From Bimastos eiseni (taxonomy: Eukaryota; Annelida; Clitellata; Crassiclitellata; Lumbricidae), in assembly GCA_959347315.1 (NCBI GenBank), contig OY365806.1, forward strand, positions 24,721,855 to 24,785,854: DNA of 64,000 bases, in the 5' to 3' direction. The translations under genes were made by a program, and so were the position numbers. The stretch's first letter is position 1; each line of letters opens with the position of its first letter. Under the pieces are notes generated by a model. The model ran no database searches. It saw only the letters and a list, made by a program, of their open reading frames with translations, and had not been told where the DNA came from. Of the stretch, positions 19,301-33,378 are shown piece by piece.

Positions 19301-21617
19301 TAGGCCTATTTGCAGGCTAAATAATGAAAAAAAGGAGGTGGACGAAGAAGAAGAAGAAGAGGTAGCAGAAGACGAAAAAGAAGAAAAAAGAAGATGCAGA
19401 AGAAGAAGAAGATGATGATGATGAAGGAGAAGATGATGATGAAGAAGATGACGAAATTGTAGAAGAAATAGTAGAAGACGAAGAAGACTCAAAAGAGCGG
19501 TCCATTGAGCTATTGCCCATAGAATTTAGCCATTGCATAACGTGCTTTATATTAATAACCTCGGCGGTTGGTGTCAATTCATTTTCCACGTCGTCCCATC
19601 TTTCCGGTGACAGGAAAGATCCGTCTCTGTATGGCAGAGCTGATTAAAGGGGGCGCCATGCAATTGGAGAGACCTACATGTATTTCTGCCCTGGCGTGTA
19701 TTTGAATCCTCGACCTCTCTGTTGACAGTCAACGATCACCCCTCTGTATGTATACAATGCCAAGCATGTGTCTATATTGTAATAGACATCGAAAGTATGC
19801 TTGCATGTGTAGAAGCGGCGTGATCGTTTAAACTAACGTTTTGCTTCTATAATTATGTATGAATTGTAAATTGTTGTCGGCTGTCAACCGATAAAGTCGC
19901 TAGCACTTCATTATGCCTGTGGTCGCCCCCTCTCCATCCATCGGAGGCCTGGGGGGGGGGGGGTGCATAAGGGCGGCTAGCATAGAAATTCTGTAAAGGT
20001 CTGCACTAGGATTCATACGGTGACATTCACTGCGTGTCAAGCTCATAACTAAGCTTGCAACTCAGTGCAAACTTATTGATTTCACCAAGAAATCTATGAA
20101 GACCTGTTTCTGTTGAATCTAAACACAATAAATATAATAATACTATATATACATGTATATTCTCTTGTGTGTCTCAACTGTTCTAATCCCTCTATATATA
20201 AAATATATATATTATATATAATATGCATATGCGTATATATTTTTTATAGGCTCATATAATTGCTGACGTTATTACTTGCATATAGTATTTAGCAAAATAT
20301 ATAATTAGGCCTACACTGACTGAATGCAGTGGACATATGCATACGCATTATATATACATATTTATTATATAGATTAATATCTTAATAACTTAATATATAT
20401 ATATATAACCTAATTCGTTCGGTTCTTTTTATGTTCAGTTACGTTATCTCATCTTATGTTTTAACCTTGTGCCATATGCATAATTATGTTTTGTGCTAGG
20501 CCTGTGCTGCATTACGTTGTTTTTTACTTGTTCATGTCATTATCATAAATTACTCTGTCATTTTCATATTTAGCATAATATAGCATTACCGGGTTTGAAG
20601 TGGTCCAGAAGACTAAAGCATACATGTTTGAAATTCGCTACAAGGTGTCCTTATATCCCATTCGTCTGACCTTGACATTGACCTTGAAGTCGTTGAGTGA
20701 CTCCACCGATCGATAATGTCTCTTCAATCAGTTATAACTGCTGCTAAAAAAATCTTTGCTTGATGTTGCCTTCTGCCAGAGTTGTCCAAGGATCGGGTTG
20801 ACCCGTGACCTGGGCGGATCGTGTCGGGTCGGATAACGAAAATCTGTACAGGGTCTGTGCTGGGTCGGGTCCAGATCCTGGTGAGTCGAATTGGGTCGGA
20901 TCTTCAGCTCGGATCCATTTCGACCCACCATTTTGTGTCTATACATCTCAGTGCTTTTCGTAATGATTCGTTACGGATCACAACTTCTGCTCATGCGTGT
21001 ATTAGCACGATGTCCCAAATGGATAATAAAGAAACAATTTAATGATACCTTAATGGCAATCTAATTTCCTGACGTGCTCCACATTTCTAATGCAAATTCA
21101 GTCGCGGTAATGACAGAGACAATTTACAGCGCTACCCAGAACGGCCTACGGTATTATCCGGCATCGTCTAACCGAAGACTATTATCTGAACGAAATCGGC
21201 AGCAACAGTATTGCGCTTAATTTAAAGCTGAGTCTAGGAATTCGCTTGGCCGCATGAATTTAGTTTGCCTACCCTGCTTTATTGTAATGGTAAGTAAAAT
21301 ACAAACCAAGCAGGCAGCAACAACAACTATGACTGTTACTGTAACGATGACTAGAATAAAAGCCCATAATTGGCAATGGCAACTCTAACTAAATGAAATC
21401 TATGAGTTAATATGGGTTCACACTGAGACAGACACAGAGAAAGAGAACTGAAACGGAAAGAGAGAGGGGGGAAGACAGACAGAGAGACAGAGAGAAAGCG
21501 AGGGAGGGAGAGACGAATCAGACGAAGCCAAAGCGTAAATCCACAGTGAAGCGTTATAACTGGTAATCGAGCGTCTATGAAGTAACTCAGCGATGAATGT
21601 AATATGCGACCTATATA

Positions 21618-21659
<42 letters not shown>

Positions 21660-24600
21660 CGTAGACGAACAGATTGAGACAAAGCTCCTTCATGGTGACA
21701 GGAGGTGTACATGTGAGCCTATACTGTATACGAATGGAACGAACGTGCGACGCTTATTTAGTTGCATATACATATACGAGGCATAGGCTGCTGCTGCTGA
21801 TGATGATATTGATGCTGCTGCTGCGGCTGCTGAGGTGGCTGTCACGTGATGGCGTTGAAATGATGTCTGTTGGTTGTTGTTACTTTTAGATTCAAGTCGA
21901 GCAAAAACGATCACATCATTTCGGTGAATCCGTTCGACGAGATAGACTTCGTCTGTCCTTTTTACTCTGTTCAACGGACACCGATGGATGGCGCCACCAG
22001 CAGCAGCCATTCAAACAACATGGAGTTCTACCTTATCTATCAAGTGATACATCGGACGCATTGATATCATCACCGTTGTCATCACCATCGGCATCATATT
22101 CTTCATCATCTTCTTCTTCTTCATCATCATCATCATCATCATCATCACCGTCACCGTCATCGTCATCATTATCATTATCACTATCATCATCGTTATCGTC
22201 ATCGTCATCATCATCGTCGTCGTCATCATCATCATCACCATCAGACATCTATGTAAACAATCTCCATATTGGGTGACAAACCAGCAGACGGAGAATGTAA
22301 TACGTAACTTACGTACATAATCACATAAGCCTGGCCTACACGTACTGACTGGCACTCCTTGGCTATTGCTGTTGGTTGGTCGTTGGAACGCTGAAGATTC
22401 TAATTGCAGCAGAGCAAGTGAGAAAGGCAGGCACAGCAATGACCATAGACAGTAACAGAGACACTTACAAGGAGAAGCATAGAATGGTAAATTAAGACTA
22501 AACTATATCAGGCAGTTTTGAGCCCACATTGAACTCGACTGAGAGAGCCTCTTCTATAAATGGTCAAAAACTGACTGAATAGCCTTTATAATAAAGAGTT
22601 GTCTATTCATGAAATCATCGCAATTGTCCTCCTCTGTCCATCCACGTTTCCTCGCAATTGCCATCCATTCCAGCACTATATGTATGTATAGGCCTACGCT
22701 CATCCGATCATTCATTCACCACCCATCAAATCCTACGACCCAACTATAGGTTTATGTAGCGCAATAACCACTATGTCTATACATTTGTATTGCATGTAAT
22801 CATTATAAAATTAAGCCTTTAATCTCAGCACGTTTGCAGCAAAGCATGGTGTGGTGCAGTCTCCCTATGTTTATATACGTATGTAGGTTAAGTTAAACCG
22901 GTGTCTATACCGGCGCATACGTATTATACCTGTGTTCGTGCATGTCAGGTGTGCTTAATCAGTTTGTCTTGCGTACAGGTTTCTAAGAGCGAGTACAACG
23001 AGTGTAGCGTCTTCTCAGAGAACAGTGCTCGTCTCATCCTCAGCTGTACTCAGCCGAAGCATCGACGCAGATTCACCATCTGGTTCGATCCGTTCCAGTC
23101 CGTTCCTAAGGTTCCTGAATACAAGGCCGGACACTCGTATTACTTCATCAGTCAGTCAACCAATCGTCTCTTCTTAATATCATAGAAAATGATACATGAT
23201 ATAATACAAAAGAATATAATTTTGTTTAAATAGGTCTGTTGATACATTTGCCTTTATCGTTTTTCTCTTTGGCTATTGTGTTTCTGTCAGTTTGATTGCT
23301 TGTCGGTCTGTTTGTCTCTACATTGTCTATTGCCAACTGATGTCCCTCTCTTTGCTCCATTTAGCGTCTCTGTATGTGCCGCTACATGTCCCTGTGACCA
23401 TCTTTTTTCCTTTTCTGAGATATAATTATATTATTATGTTACATATATATATATATACAAAATTACATATGTAGGCCTATATATAATGTGGCGTTACTTG
23501 CTGGAACTAATTATTGACTGAAGATTAATTTTTAGTTGTGACATATATAAGGTGATTTTTTCATACCATACAGATAGGCCTAAGAGCTTTGCGTTGTTTC
23601 ACAGAAGCGCATGATTATTATTGCGCTACATAGATCTTCAATGTTATGAACAATTTATTCAAATGATACTTGAATGTCCGTTCAAGGCCATTCTAATTAG
23701 TGACCATGTAATGTTTTTATTCGTTATTATCTTCAATGAATTAATCAGATGTGATTCTTCACCACCGCTCCCAGTTGATTGGACGCCAAGGACCGTACCA
23801 TAGGGAATACAGATCGAGAATAAAATCTCGTAAAATTAAGTCAGCGTCGGGAAGCGAATCATAATCCGAATGCTCTCTTTCCCATAGGCGCATGAGACGC
23901 AGCCTGCGCTTGCCTTTTATCGTACCTGTGTAACCTTAAAAAATCTTTGTTTATCGTGTCTTTTTGGTCTCTTGTAAAAATCAGGTCGGGACAGTTAATG
24001 CGAAGCACATGGTTCAACAATGAATCATTGAAATAGTACATTGCCTAATGGTGTAGTGAATGCATGGGTGATAATTTAACCCCACGTAAGCACCCACCGA
24101 GGGCTAACAAAGACGCAAACAACAACTGCATGACCCTCATTTGAGGTTGCGGAAGATGGTTGCTGATGTCGTGCATGAACCATTCGTTGTAGCGCCATCG
24201 ACCGGGGATCAGAGCGGACTTGATAACCTCTATCAGGGAGCCTGTTTCCATCACAACATGAAACTCACGATCCGCATCCGCGACGCCATCACAAACGGTC
24301 AGTTATTAATATCACATGAAAAATATACAAGAATTACACTCATTACTTGAATGCTTTAGTTTCTGAAGATATAAAGATAATGAGAGACAGATCGACAGAC
24401 AGACAGGCAAGCAGGCAGACAGAGGCAGGTAGATAAACAGACAGACAGACTGACAGACAGACTGACAGACAGACAGACAGACTGACAGACAGACAAACAG
24501 ATAGATAGATAGATACATGTGGATATATATATAGATGGATGGATGGATGGACGGATGGAGGTATATGGACGGACGGACGGACGGACAGACGGACAGACAG

Positions 24601-27600
24601 ACAGATACAATGTATATAGATAGATTGACTGAATCGAATCAATACATCGTTATTCATAGCACAAGATATTCCTCGAGAATGTAAAAGAAAAGAGCAAGTG
24701 ATAATTATATGATATTGGATGTCATTAATCATTGACTGCTGCAGGATGCGTCGAATGTTGCCTGCATGTGCTATAGGCATATATATATATATATGTATAT
24801 ATATATGTATATATATATGTATATATATATATATATCCGACGGGAGAGTTGCGCAGATTGTATACGCGGCGACATCTAATATAAAATCATCTAGAGAGGT
24901 TGATCAAAAACACCGTTGCCAATCATCCACTATATTTGACAGATCCATGCATGGCTACTCATTCGCGTCTATAGAAGATGATCCACAGGGTGTGGCGATG
25001 CCTTTTGCATCGCCGATTCGCGTTTGTTTGACAGTCTATATAATGTCTAGACTTCCATCATAAAACCAGAGATCCTTGGGCTTTGGACTGACTTGAAGCT
25101 GTTGCAGAGGTACATGTATCTTACTGACTGACTGTGTTTGTAACGGTGTATACCTCTAACGGTCGTCTATCAATCACAGTATTAATAACAGTCCGTGACA
25201 GCAACTGATGTGGGGACGACGAATGGCTCAGAAGATAAGTGGATGGACAGAGGGACTGCAGGGAAAAGAACCAGAGAGCCATGGACGATGTCATCGAAGA
25301 CGTTGAGAACTTAAGACTAAACCATAGATGGAAGGACGAGCAAATAAATACACGTATAGTCTCTGTTAGACTTAGGCCCCACATTTGCTATACACCCACA
25401 TACTTCTATAGACTTTATTATAGTCAATGATAATCAAACGAGCAAGGATCAGATCATTTTATTCTTTCCATTATTTGTTGACTTTATTCAGCTCATAAAC
25501 CCTTAATGATAATAATAATAATAATAACGCCGATTTATAAGGCGCCGTAAACGCGGCCCGAACGTCTACAAGGGTGCCGTACAACATAGAACGAAAGTCA
25601 GCAGACAGGAACCCTTCGTTGTAGCGCCATCGAATGGTTGCTTAACGTGATTATAATTGTTTCGCAACTTTCTCGTCTTCTTCTTCAAAGATCGTATATC
25701 TTAGACAATGTTTAAGACCCATGATGTTGTAGTAACCTGGACAACGCAACATCCGGTTCTGCGACTAACAGTTTTGTTGTTGAGTTGAGTTCATAATTAA
25801 CTAAACTACATTTATCATCGAATCTGGATACATCCGAGCTGTAGACTTATTTTTAAATATGAGCCATGTGGTTTTAATATGATAAGGTAATAATAGAGAC
25901 TTGATTACTCCAATAATTTTTCAACGAAGAATATTCATTACAATTCGATGAGTCAATGATGGTGTCTCTTTGATGGACCGGAGAGTGAGATCAATCCCGA
26001 CTTAAACTAACATAGCATGCAGGTCAGTGCAAATGATGAAAGCAGGCACGGATTCTATGACCTGCAGCGCAGAGTGTATGTATATCTAATGGACAAATAT
26101 ATCGTATACAAGGAATGGTTGCTTAGCGTGGCTAATTGGATGATCAGAGAGAAGGATACACGCCCAGAACCGACGAAGGGGCAAGTGATGGTCAGATAGA
26201 GAGACGTCCCCAGCGGTGGCTGCTGCTGCTGCTGCTTCTGTCACTGCCGAAGGCATTGGAAACAACTGCAGAGAGCGAGAGACATGTGTCTGTGAACGCA
26301 GCAGGTAAACAGCGCCATCAATAAATGGATGACGTAGACGACGCCATGTCTGGTGCCATGATGTCTGTCTAAGCCCACAGTTGGCTGTACAGGAACAAAG
26401 TCAAAGACCTTACAAAATGCATGAACCGTTTCAAAGAGAGAAAGATCTATATACGTATAATGTATGTATACTCACTTTGTACGCCTACAGTATAATACAC
26501 AGTGTATACTATGGTTTATAGTTAACGACGCTGTGTCATAGTGAAGAGAAAGAATATATTTCTACATATATTATTGTACTATATATAATAATGTTATATA
26601 TGCTGAGCGCCTGAGAGAGTGTGTTTGTGTGCATTTGAGAGTGTGAGAAATGTCACTAATATGTTTCAGAAGGCTACGATTTCATTGCGCATATAGGGAT
26701 CGCGTGTAAATACGTTGACTCGCAAAATTAGACGATAAATAGACGAGGAGGACGAGAAAATATTTTAATTGCCGTCAACATTTCAGCCTCTTTTTTCAAC
26801 CCCACTGACCTTTGAGAATAATCTTCAGCTGTTCACAAGGACGCGTTTCAAGCCCGGTCTTCTCAGGGCTTTCATTTTGCTTGAATTTCCATCCAACTAT
26901 GCAGTATGCAGAAGTCGTAAACAGAAAAGTCTCTTGCTAAATGGAGGGAAGGTTACTACATGTGATCGGTCTAACAACTGAAAAGGCACGACGTTGGATC
27001 CTTGATGTGCGTGCAAAGGGAACTCTCTATATGTATATATATATATATTTATATATAGAAGTTCACATCGAGATGTAGAACGATAATTTCTAGCTAAGCC
27101 TGAGGTGGGGTAACGAGGCAGAGCTAATCAACTTAAGCCTGATTTGCCAATTCAGGCCAGATCATGTCAAAGTGTGACATCAGACAATATCTGTGATTTT
27201 TTTCTTTCATATCCATTAATTCCTATATGATTCATAGTTTTTAATTCCATCGTTTGTCTTTTTATAACTTATGTATGATGAATAGTTTGTAAATTCTATT
27301 ATTTTATATAACTTATGTAGGCTTATGATGTGTAGTTTTTTTAAATGTAAATCAATTTATGTCCGTCCGTCAGTAGCGATGTCAGTCTTCGTTGCTCTTT
27401 ACCAGTTACACACGTGTAGGCCTACAATCCTCGTCTTGTTCTCATTATTCCTAAGGATGTGTTTCGGTAGTGATCGGTTAGTCACGGTCGCTGGATGTCA
27501 TGGTCATCACCATCTGCATGTGTGTCAGACCAAATACACCCGACCCTGGCATAATCAAATACTGCTGGTGGTGGTGGTGGTGATACTCTTGATGGTTGGC

Positions 27601-28691
27601 ACGCACCGCAGGAGTTTGAACTCGAAATAATTAAAGGAACTTCCGACTAGTGAGACAGCAGCAGCTACTCTTCAGAGGCTGACATAGAGGATGCCCGCCC
27701 ATAGAAGACGACCCCCTGGAGGTTGAAGACTTCCTGGGGCGTGGTGCCACAACGTCCCAGGTCCTGCAGCAACATCTATAGTAGCAGCACCAGCCATCAG
27801 AATGAGTATCTGTGAGTGGGGTCAGCCCCACCCTCCACCCAAGCACCTCCTTTCCTTCACCCAGACACCTCCTTTCCTTCACCCAGACACCTCCTTTCCT
27901 CCTAGATAAGGCGTGGCTTTCGCTAATAAAGATGCCGACAGCAGAATAACCGCTGGCGTCGAATGATGTACGAGCAGCTAAAGTCTTTGTAATCAGCTGT
28001 GGTCGCTTAGACCTACAGAGCGCCGTCGGAGGCAGACCAGTTGGACGCCGATAAGAGGAGGAAGAGTAGAAAGAGGAAGAGGAATAGAAGAAGGAAAAGT
28101 AGGATGAGGAAAAGGAGGAAGAGGACAAAGTGGGAGAAGAGGAATGGGAAGAGGAGGAGGAAGAACAAGAGAAGGTAGAGGAGAAGGAAGAGGAAGACCC
28201 TTCATAGCAGGACTTTGATCTAGTCGGCTGTTGGTGTAAGAATGTCGGAGGCATTTTGTAATTAGTTTCAGGTGCCCAGGTAATGAATCGATCGAGGAGG
28301 TGTCTGGGTGGGAAGGGGCTGGGCTGATCCCACTCAGAGCGAAAAAGCGCGGCTTCACCCATAGAAAAACCTAAGTGCTTGGAAAAGTAGAATAGACACA
28401 AACTTTCAACAAGCTGATTAGTTGAAGAAAGAGGACAGGCCTAGTCATCAGTTAGCAACGCATTTTGCGCCAATAATAGAAGTTGCGTAACAATGACAGT
28501 TGTAGTAGTAATAACAATGATGACGATGATGATGACGATAGAAATAATAATAATAATAATAGTAACAGTAATAACAATAATAATAATAATAATAATAGAG
28601 CCTTTGAGGCCATAGAAGAGCTACTATTATTGTGAAAATATGTCAGTGAACGACTCTTGCTACTGATCATAATAATAATAATAGTAGAAAG

Positions 28692-28747
<56 letters not shown>

Positions 28748-31700
28748 CGTAGCAAACGACCAGCTTATTGGCAGACGCTTAATGGAAATACAACGATAGT
28801 TAAGGGTAAGATCCGGATGGTCAGGAAAGAAGGCAGACAGTCAGACGGTTAAAATGGATGGTGCATAGATTTGAAGCGGCGTTGGAGGTACAGGGATGGG
28901 GAGAATTTGGGATAGGATTTGTGAAAAGCATGTTTTCAGTGTTGAGTGAAAGACGCGTGTGGAGATAGCAAGAGGTGAGGCTTTTAAGATTTTGTAATGG
29001 CTAGAATACAAAAGAACCTTTGAGTAGCACAGAAGAGCTGTTATTGATCACGAGGGAAGCCTTCGTGGCAATCACAAAAGAGTCTTTAAGACCATAGAAG
29101 AGCTACTATTATTGTGAAAATATACCAGTGAATGACTCTTGGTACTGATAAATAATTTTCTTGTGCTAACTAGACATTAAATCAGCTGGAAGGAACTACT
29201 TCTGAAAGACAGAAATGAAACTGAAGAAGAATTATCAGTTGTCTACAGAATGCACATAATCGTTATCCAAGTAAGCATGACAGGATAGGTCTACTGCGTA
29301 TCACTTAAAATCAACGCTCCAAACAACTTACTAGACACCAAACAACAGCGACAGAAGAAAGGGAAATCTACTGAAGAAACTTTTATAAAAATGATATGAT
29401 AAACAATAATTATCTTAGAAGATTCAATTAACGTCTCGTTGTAGTCATAAGATGTCGTTAAACTTCGGAATAGTGATATTAGCAAAGTCATGTAACGTTC
29501 TCATACTAAAAGCTCTCGGACGTAGGAGGACTGTAAGGTTTGAAATGTGTTTCAGGTGATGATATGACTTTATAATTATGATATCCAGAGTCAGTTATTT
29601 TGAGCCAATGGAGAGACTTAAGAACAGAAGTAGGTTAAATGTGACGTTGCTTAAGAGTTTTGGTACCAAGCAGTCATTCTGGGACAACCTAGTCCATCTA
29701 TTTATTACGTAGGCCCTACGCAGAAAAATCGTTTCGTACCCATCCCCTTTTACACCGCGTACATTTTATGGACCCTCCTCTTGCGTACGTAGTAAATGAG
29801 CTCTAATGTCCCTTACAAAGGTTAAATAGCTAGGCTAAATACATCTATTAGAAATTAATGCTGCTGTTGGCTATTTATTTAAGCATCATATTTTACAGCT
29901 TAAATTTGTTGACTGTTTGGCCTATAAAGAAATAAAATACTAATAATGCTTATGGCCTACATTATAAACGGTTTTTACGCTACATAAAATTGATTAATCG
30001 GGAATATAGGCTAGTCCATGATTGGGTTTTCAGTTATTATTTTAATATTCCATAATCTGGAAGTTATAATTAGACAACTACTGGGCATATTAATTTTGAG
30101 TACGTATACATTTTTCGAGACCACTTCTCCGCCTTACACACCCAAAATCGCCGAAATTCGGTACCTCTGATCCCCTCACTGCATACATAATAATTATGTG
30201 GGTGGGCTCTTATTGCATGCAGAGGCAATAAACGCTCTCGGCCAACTATACACATAGGACTAATAGCCAAGAGTTGTCTACTAGCAGTCTCAGCATCATG
30301 CGCAGGTGACTGGTCATTTGCTCTACTCATGGGCACATGCGGTCTCAGGATGTGTAACGAGTGAGTTCGGATAGCGGTGGGCCTCCGTCCACCAGGACTC
30401 GTCCAGCCTTGCCGTCTCGGCCTGGGCCAATACGGCATGACGGGCGGTCCTTAATGACTCAATCAGCAGAGGTCTCATTCAGGCGGAGACCCCGGTGGTT
30501 CAAGAATCCAGGATCTGTCTAGGTAGGATGGCAAACGACCAGACGGCTTAACCACAATGGTCAGATCCTTGCTTGGCGCGGAAGGTCACAGTGAAACATT
30601 CAGACCGTATCTGGCCACAACCGGCAACCAGACGGGAGACCAACTGGCCGTCTCGAAATCCAGGGAAATGTTAAATAGTTTATATTCAATTGATGCAAAT
30701 TTACCACTTTGTACCATTGACTTTTGAAGCCATGGGACCGATTAACGCCAAGGGAGGGACACTTTGGCCGACCTGGCTAGCCACCTGCGCAAAAATATTC
30801 GGGTGACCCATAAGATCCCAGTCATTAAATTACTGGTGATAAGATTGGTGATCCCTGAGGTCACCAGAATACTTTGGCTCCATTTGTTCCAGCTACAACC
30901 TGTCTGTTGTGATTCAGCGTTTCACCGCAATCGCCCTATTCAGTGGCCTTGCTCTTCCAGATCGTAACAAAAATGACGATGAGGATAATAATAAAAATAA
31001 TAATAATAATAAAAATGAGAATGATAAAAAAAATAAATAATAAATATAATAATAATGATAACAAAATAATAATAATAATAATAATAATATCAATAATAAT
31101 GTGGACCTTGACAATGACCGTTGGCTCCAGGCTTCTTTGCCGGTGAGAGATGGTGGTCTGGGAGTTCGTTGTGCATCTACGCTGGCACTTTCTGCCTTTC
31201 TGGCTTCTGCTGCTAGTACAAGCGAACTTCAGGCATGCATCCTACCAACAGAGTCTGCTGAGGAACCATATGAACTTGCAAGTTCAGCACTCAACGCTTG
31301 GAAGACCCTGACAGATGCAGAACCACCAACAGGATCAGCGAGTCATCGCCAGAAAGAATGGGACCTCCGATTCACAGACAAGGCATGGAAAAGTCTGCTG
31401 GAGTCCAATAACAATCCATGTGACCGTGCTTGCCTGCTGGCCCCACGAGCACCTCATTCTGGAGACTGGATGCTAGCGCCCCCTGTGACTGCCCTAGGCC
31501 TGCGCCTCTCAAACGAGGATGCACGACTGGCAGCCGGGTTGAGGCTAGGAACGACGCTCTGCGAGCCACATTTGTGTCACCAATGTCAAGAGAGCGTCGA
31601 CGCAAAAGGTCTCCATGGACTAATTTGTAGAAGAGGCAGCGGAAAACATCAACGACATAGCATGTTGAACGATGTCATCTGGAGAGCTCTTGACAGAGCG

Positions 31701-32169
31701 AAGATTCCAGCGCAAAAGGAACCTCTCGGCTTGGTAAGAGAAGATGGAAAGCGATCGGACGGCGTCACGCTCATTCCTTGGACACGTGGTCGATGTCTGG
31801 CATGGGATGTGACAGTGCCCGACACCTACGCCAAGTCACATCTTGCCGACACATCTATCAGAGCTGGCGAAGCAGCCGAACGCGCAGCTAAGACGAAGAG
31901 GGCCAAGTATTCCACCATAACCAACACCCACGACTTCGTAGCCCTCTCCTTGGAATCCGGCGGCGCTTGGAGCAGTGAAGGACTGCAGTTCATCTCAGAG
32001 TTGGGTAGTCGAACGAGTACTGCAACCCACGATCCAATGGATACGTTATTTCTGTTCCAACGTATCTCGGTTGTTCTTCAGCGTGGGAACGCGGCCTGCC
32101 TCTTCGGGACATTGCCACCACTCACTTAGCTCGCCCACATGGGCGATAACAGCATACTATAATAATAAT

Positions 32170-32225
<56 letters not shown>

Positions 32226-32241
32226 TAATAATAACATTAAC

Positions 32242-32280
<39 letters not shown>

Positions 32281-32303
32281 CAATAATAATAATATTAATA
32301 ATT

Positions 32304-32341
<38 letters not shown>

Positions 32342-33318
32342 TTTCTCACGGGTTCTGTCAACGGACGTTGGGCCGATCGCTTCTCAACTCTCACATCCTG
32401 CTTCACCCGGTCTTCTCATTAAGAGAATCCCAAAAGCAGCAAGGCCATCTTGTGCTGCTCTCCTGGCCGATATAATCCAAGCAATTGTAAGAGAACCAAA
32501 TTGCGTTGCAAAATGGTTCGATTTGCTGGCCTTCGGTGGAACTGTACTAGCGAAGCCAAGAAGAGGTGGACGAAAGCACAACATGACCAAGATGATTTTG
32601 TCCCGCGTTACTGAATGCGGACTGCAGGGGCCAGACCAGTCGACTAACGATGAATTGCCATCGACGTCAAGTCGTAAGCTCAAGACCGCTAAATGCGACC
32701 ACGCCAGGTATTTAGCCTCAACAGTTGCAAGCAAGCTGGAGGAAGGCAATTTTAAAGCAGCCATCCGTGTCATCTGCAGCGAGAATAAGCCGGCGCTGGA
32801 CACACCGGAAACTCTGGCCGCGCTTAAGAAAAAGCACCCGCCTGCGCCAGTGGACAGGAGAACGCCGTGTGATCCAGACAGTTCGGATCGCTTCATCCCG
32901 CTTCAAGTTTCTAAAGAAGCTGTCGCTAGGGCAATCTCCTCTTTCCCTGCGGGTTCGGCTGGTGGTCCAGATGGCATAACTATACAACACTTAAAGGATC
33001 TGATGGCCTATGGAGTAGATGACAACATCGGGCAACATCTATCTGACCTTGTCAATCTGCTCCTAAAGGGATTCCACCACAACCAACACCCACGACTTCG
33101 TAGCCCTCTCCTTGGAATCCGGCGGCGCTTGGAGCAGTGAAGGACTGCAGTTCATCTCAGAGTTGGGTAGTCGAACGAGTGCTGCAACCCACGATCCAAT
33201 GGAGACGCTATTTCTGTTCCAACGTATCTCGGTTGTTCTTCAGCGTGGGAACGCCGCCTGCCTCTTCGGGACATTGCCACCACTCACTTAGCTCGCCCAC
33301 ATGGGCGATAACAGCATA

Positions 33319-33378
<60 letters not shown>

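Larger units (their letters stand above)
16379..21889 (+). other. Ephrin intron 1
   Basis: 5.5 kb. Holds dispersed repeat R1 copy 2, a LINE relic with an ATC tail, a tRNA-like SINE (19043-19190), GAA/GAT-rich DNA (19325-19500), a GGGTC-rich repeat near 20780-20930, GA-rich DNA (21420-21520) and a TA tract. 17920-18800 and 19510-20600 show nothing recognisable. Confidence 0.7.

Noticed and set aside
20780..20930. GGGTCGG-rich block as a complete transposon
   Set aside because: A possible CAGAGTTGT end is visible, but no convincing opposite terminus or target duplication.
22011..22439. Met/Thr-, Asp- and Ser-rich ORFs
   Set aside because: All three frames of an ATC microsatellite in ephrin intron 2.
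24312..24780. CRISPR-like regular array
   Set aside because: Simple tetranucleotide repeats with no unique spacers, in a eukaryotic intron.
27631..28401. 256-codon minus-strand ORF rich in Ser/Pro
   Set aside because: Most of it is the translation of a homopurine tract and a 24-bp tandem repeat; no domain, and it lies in an ephrin intron.
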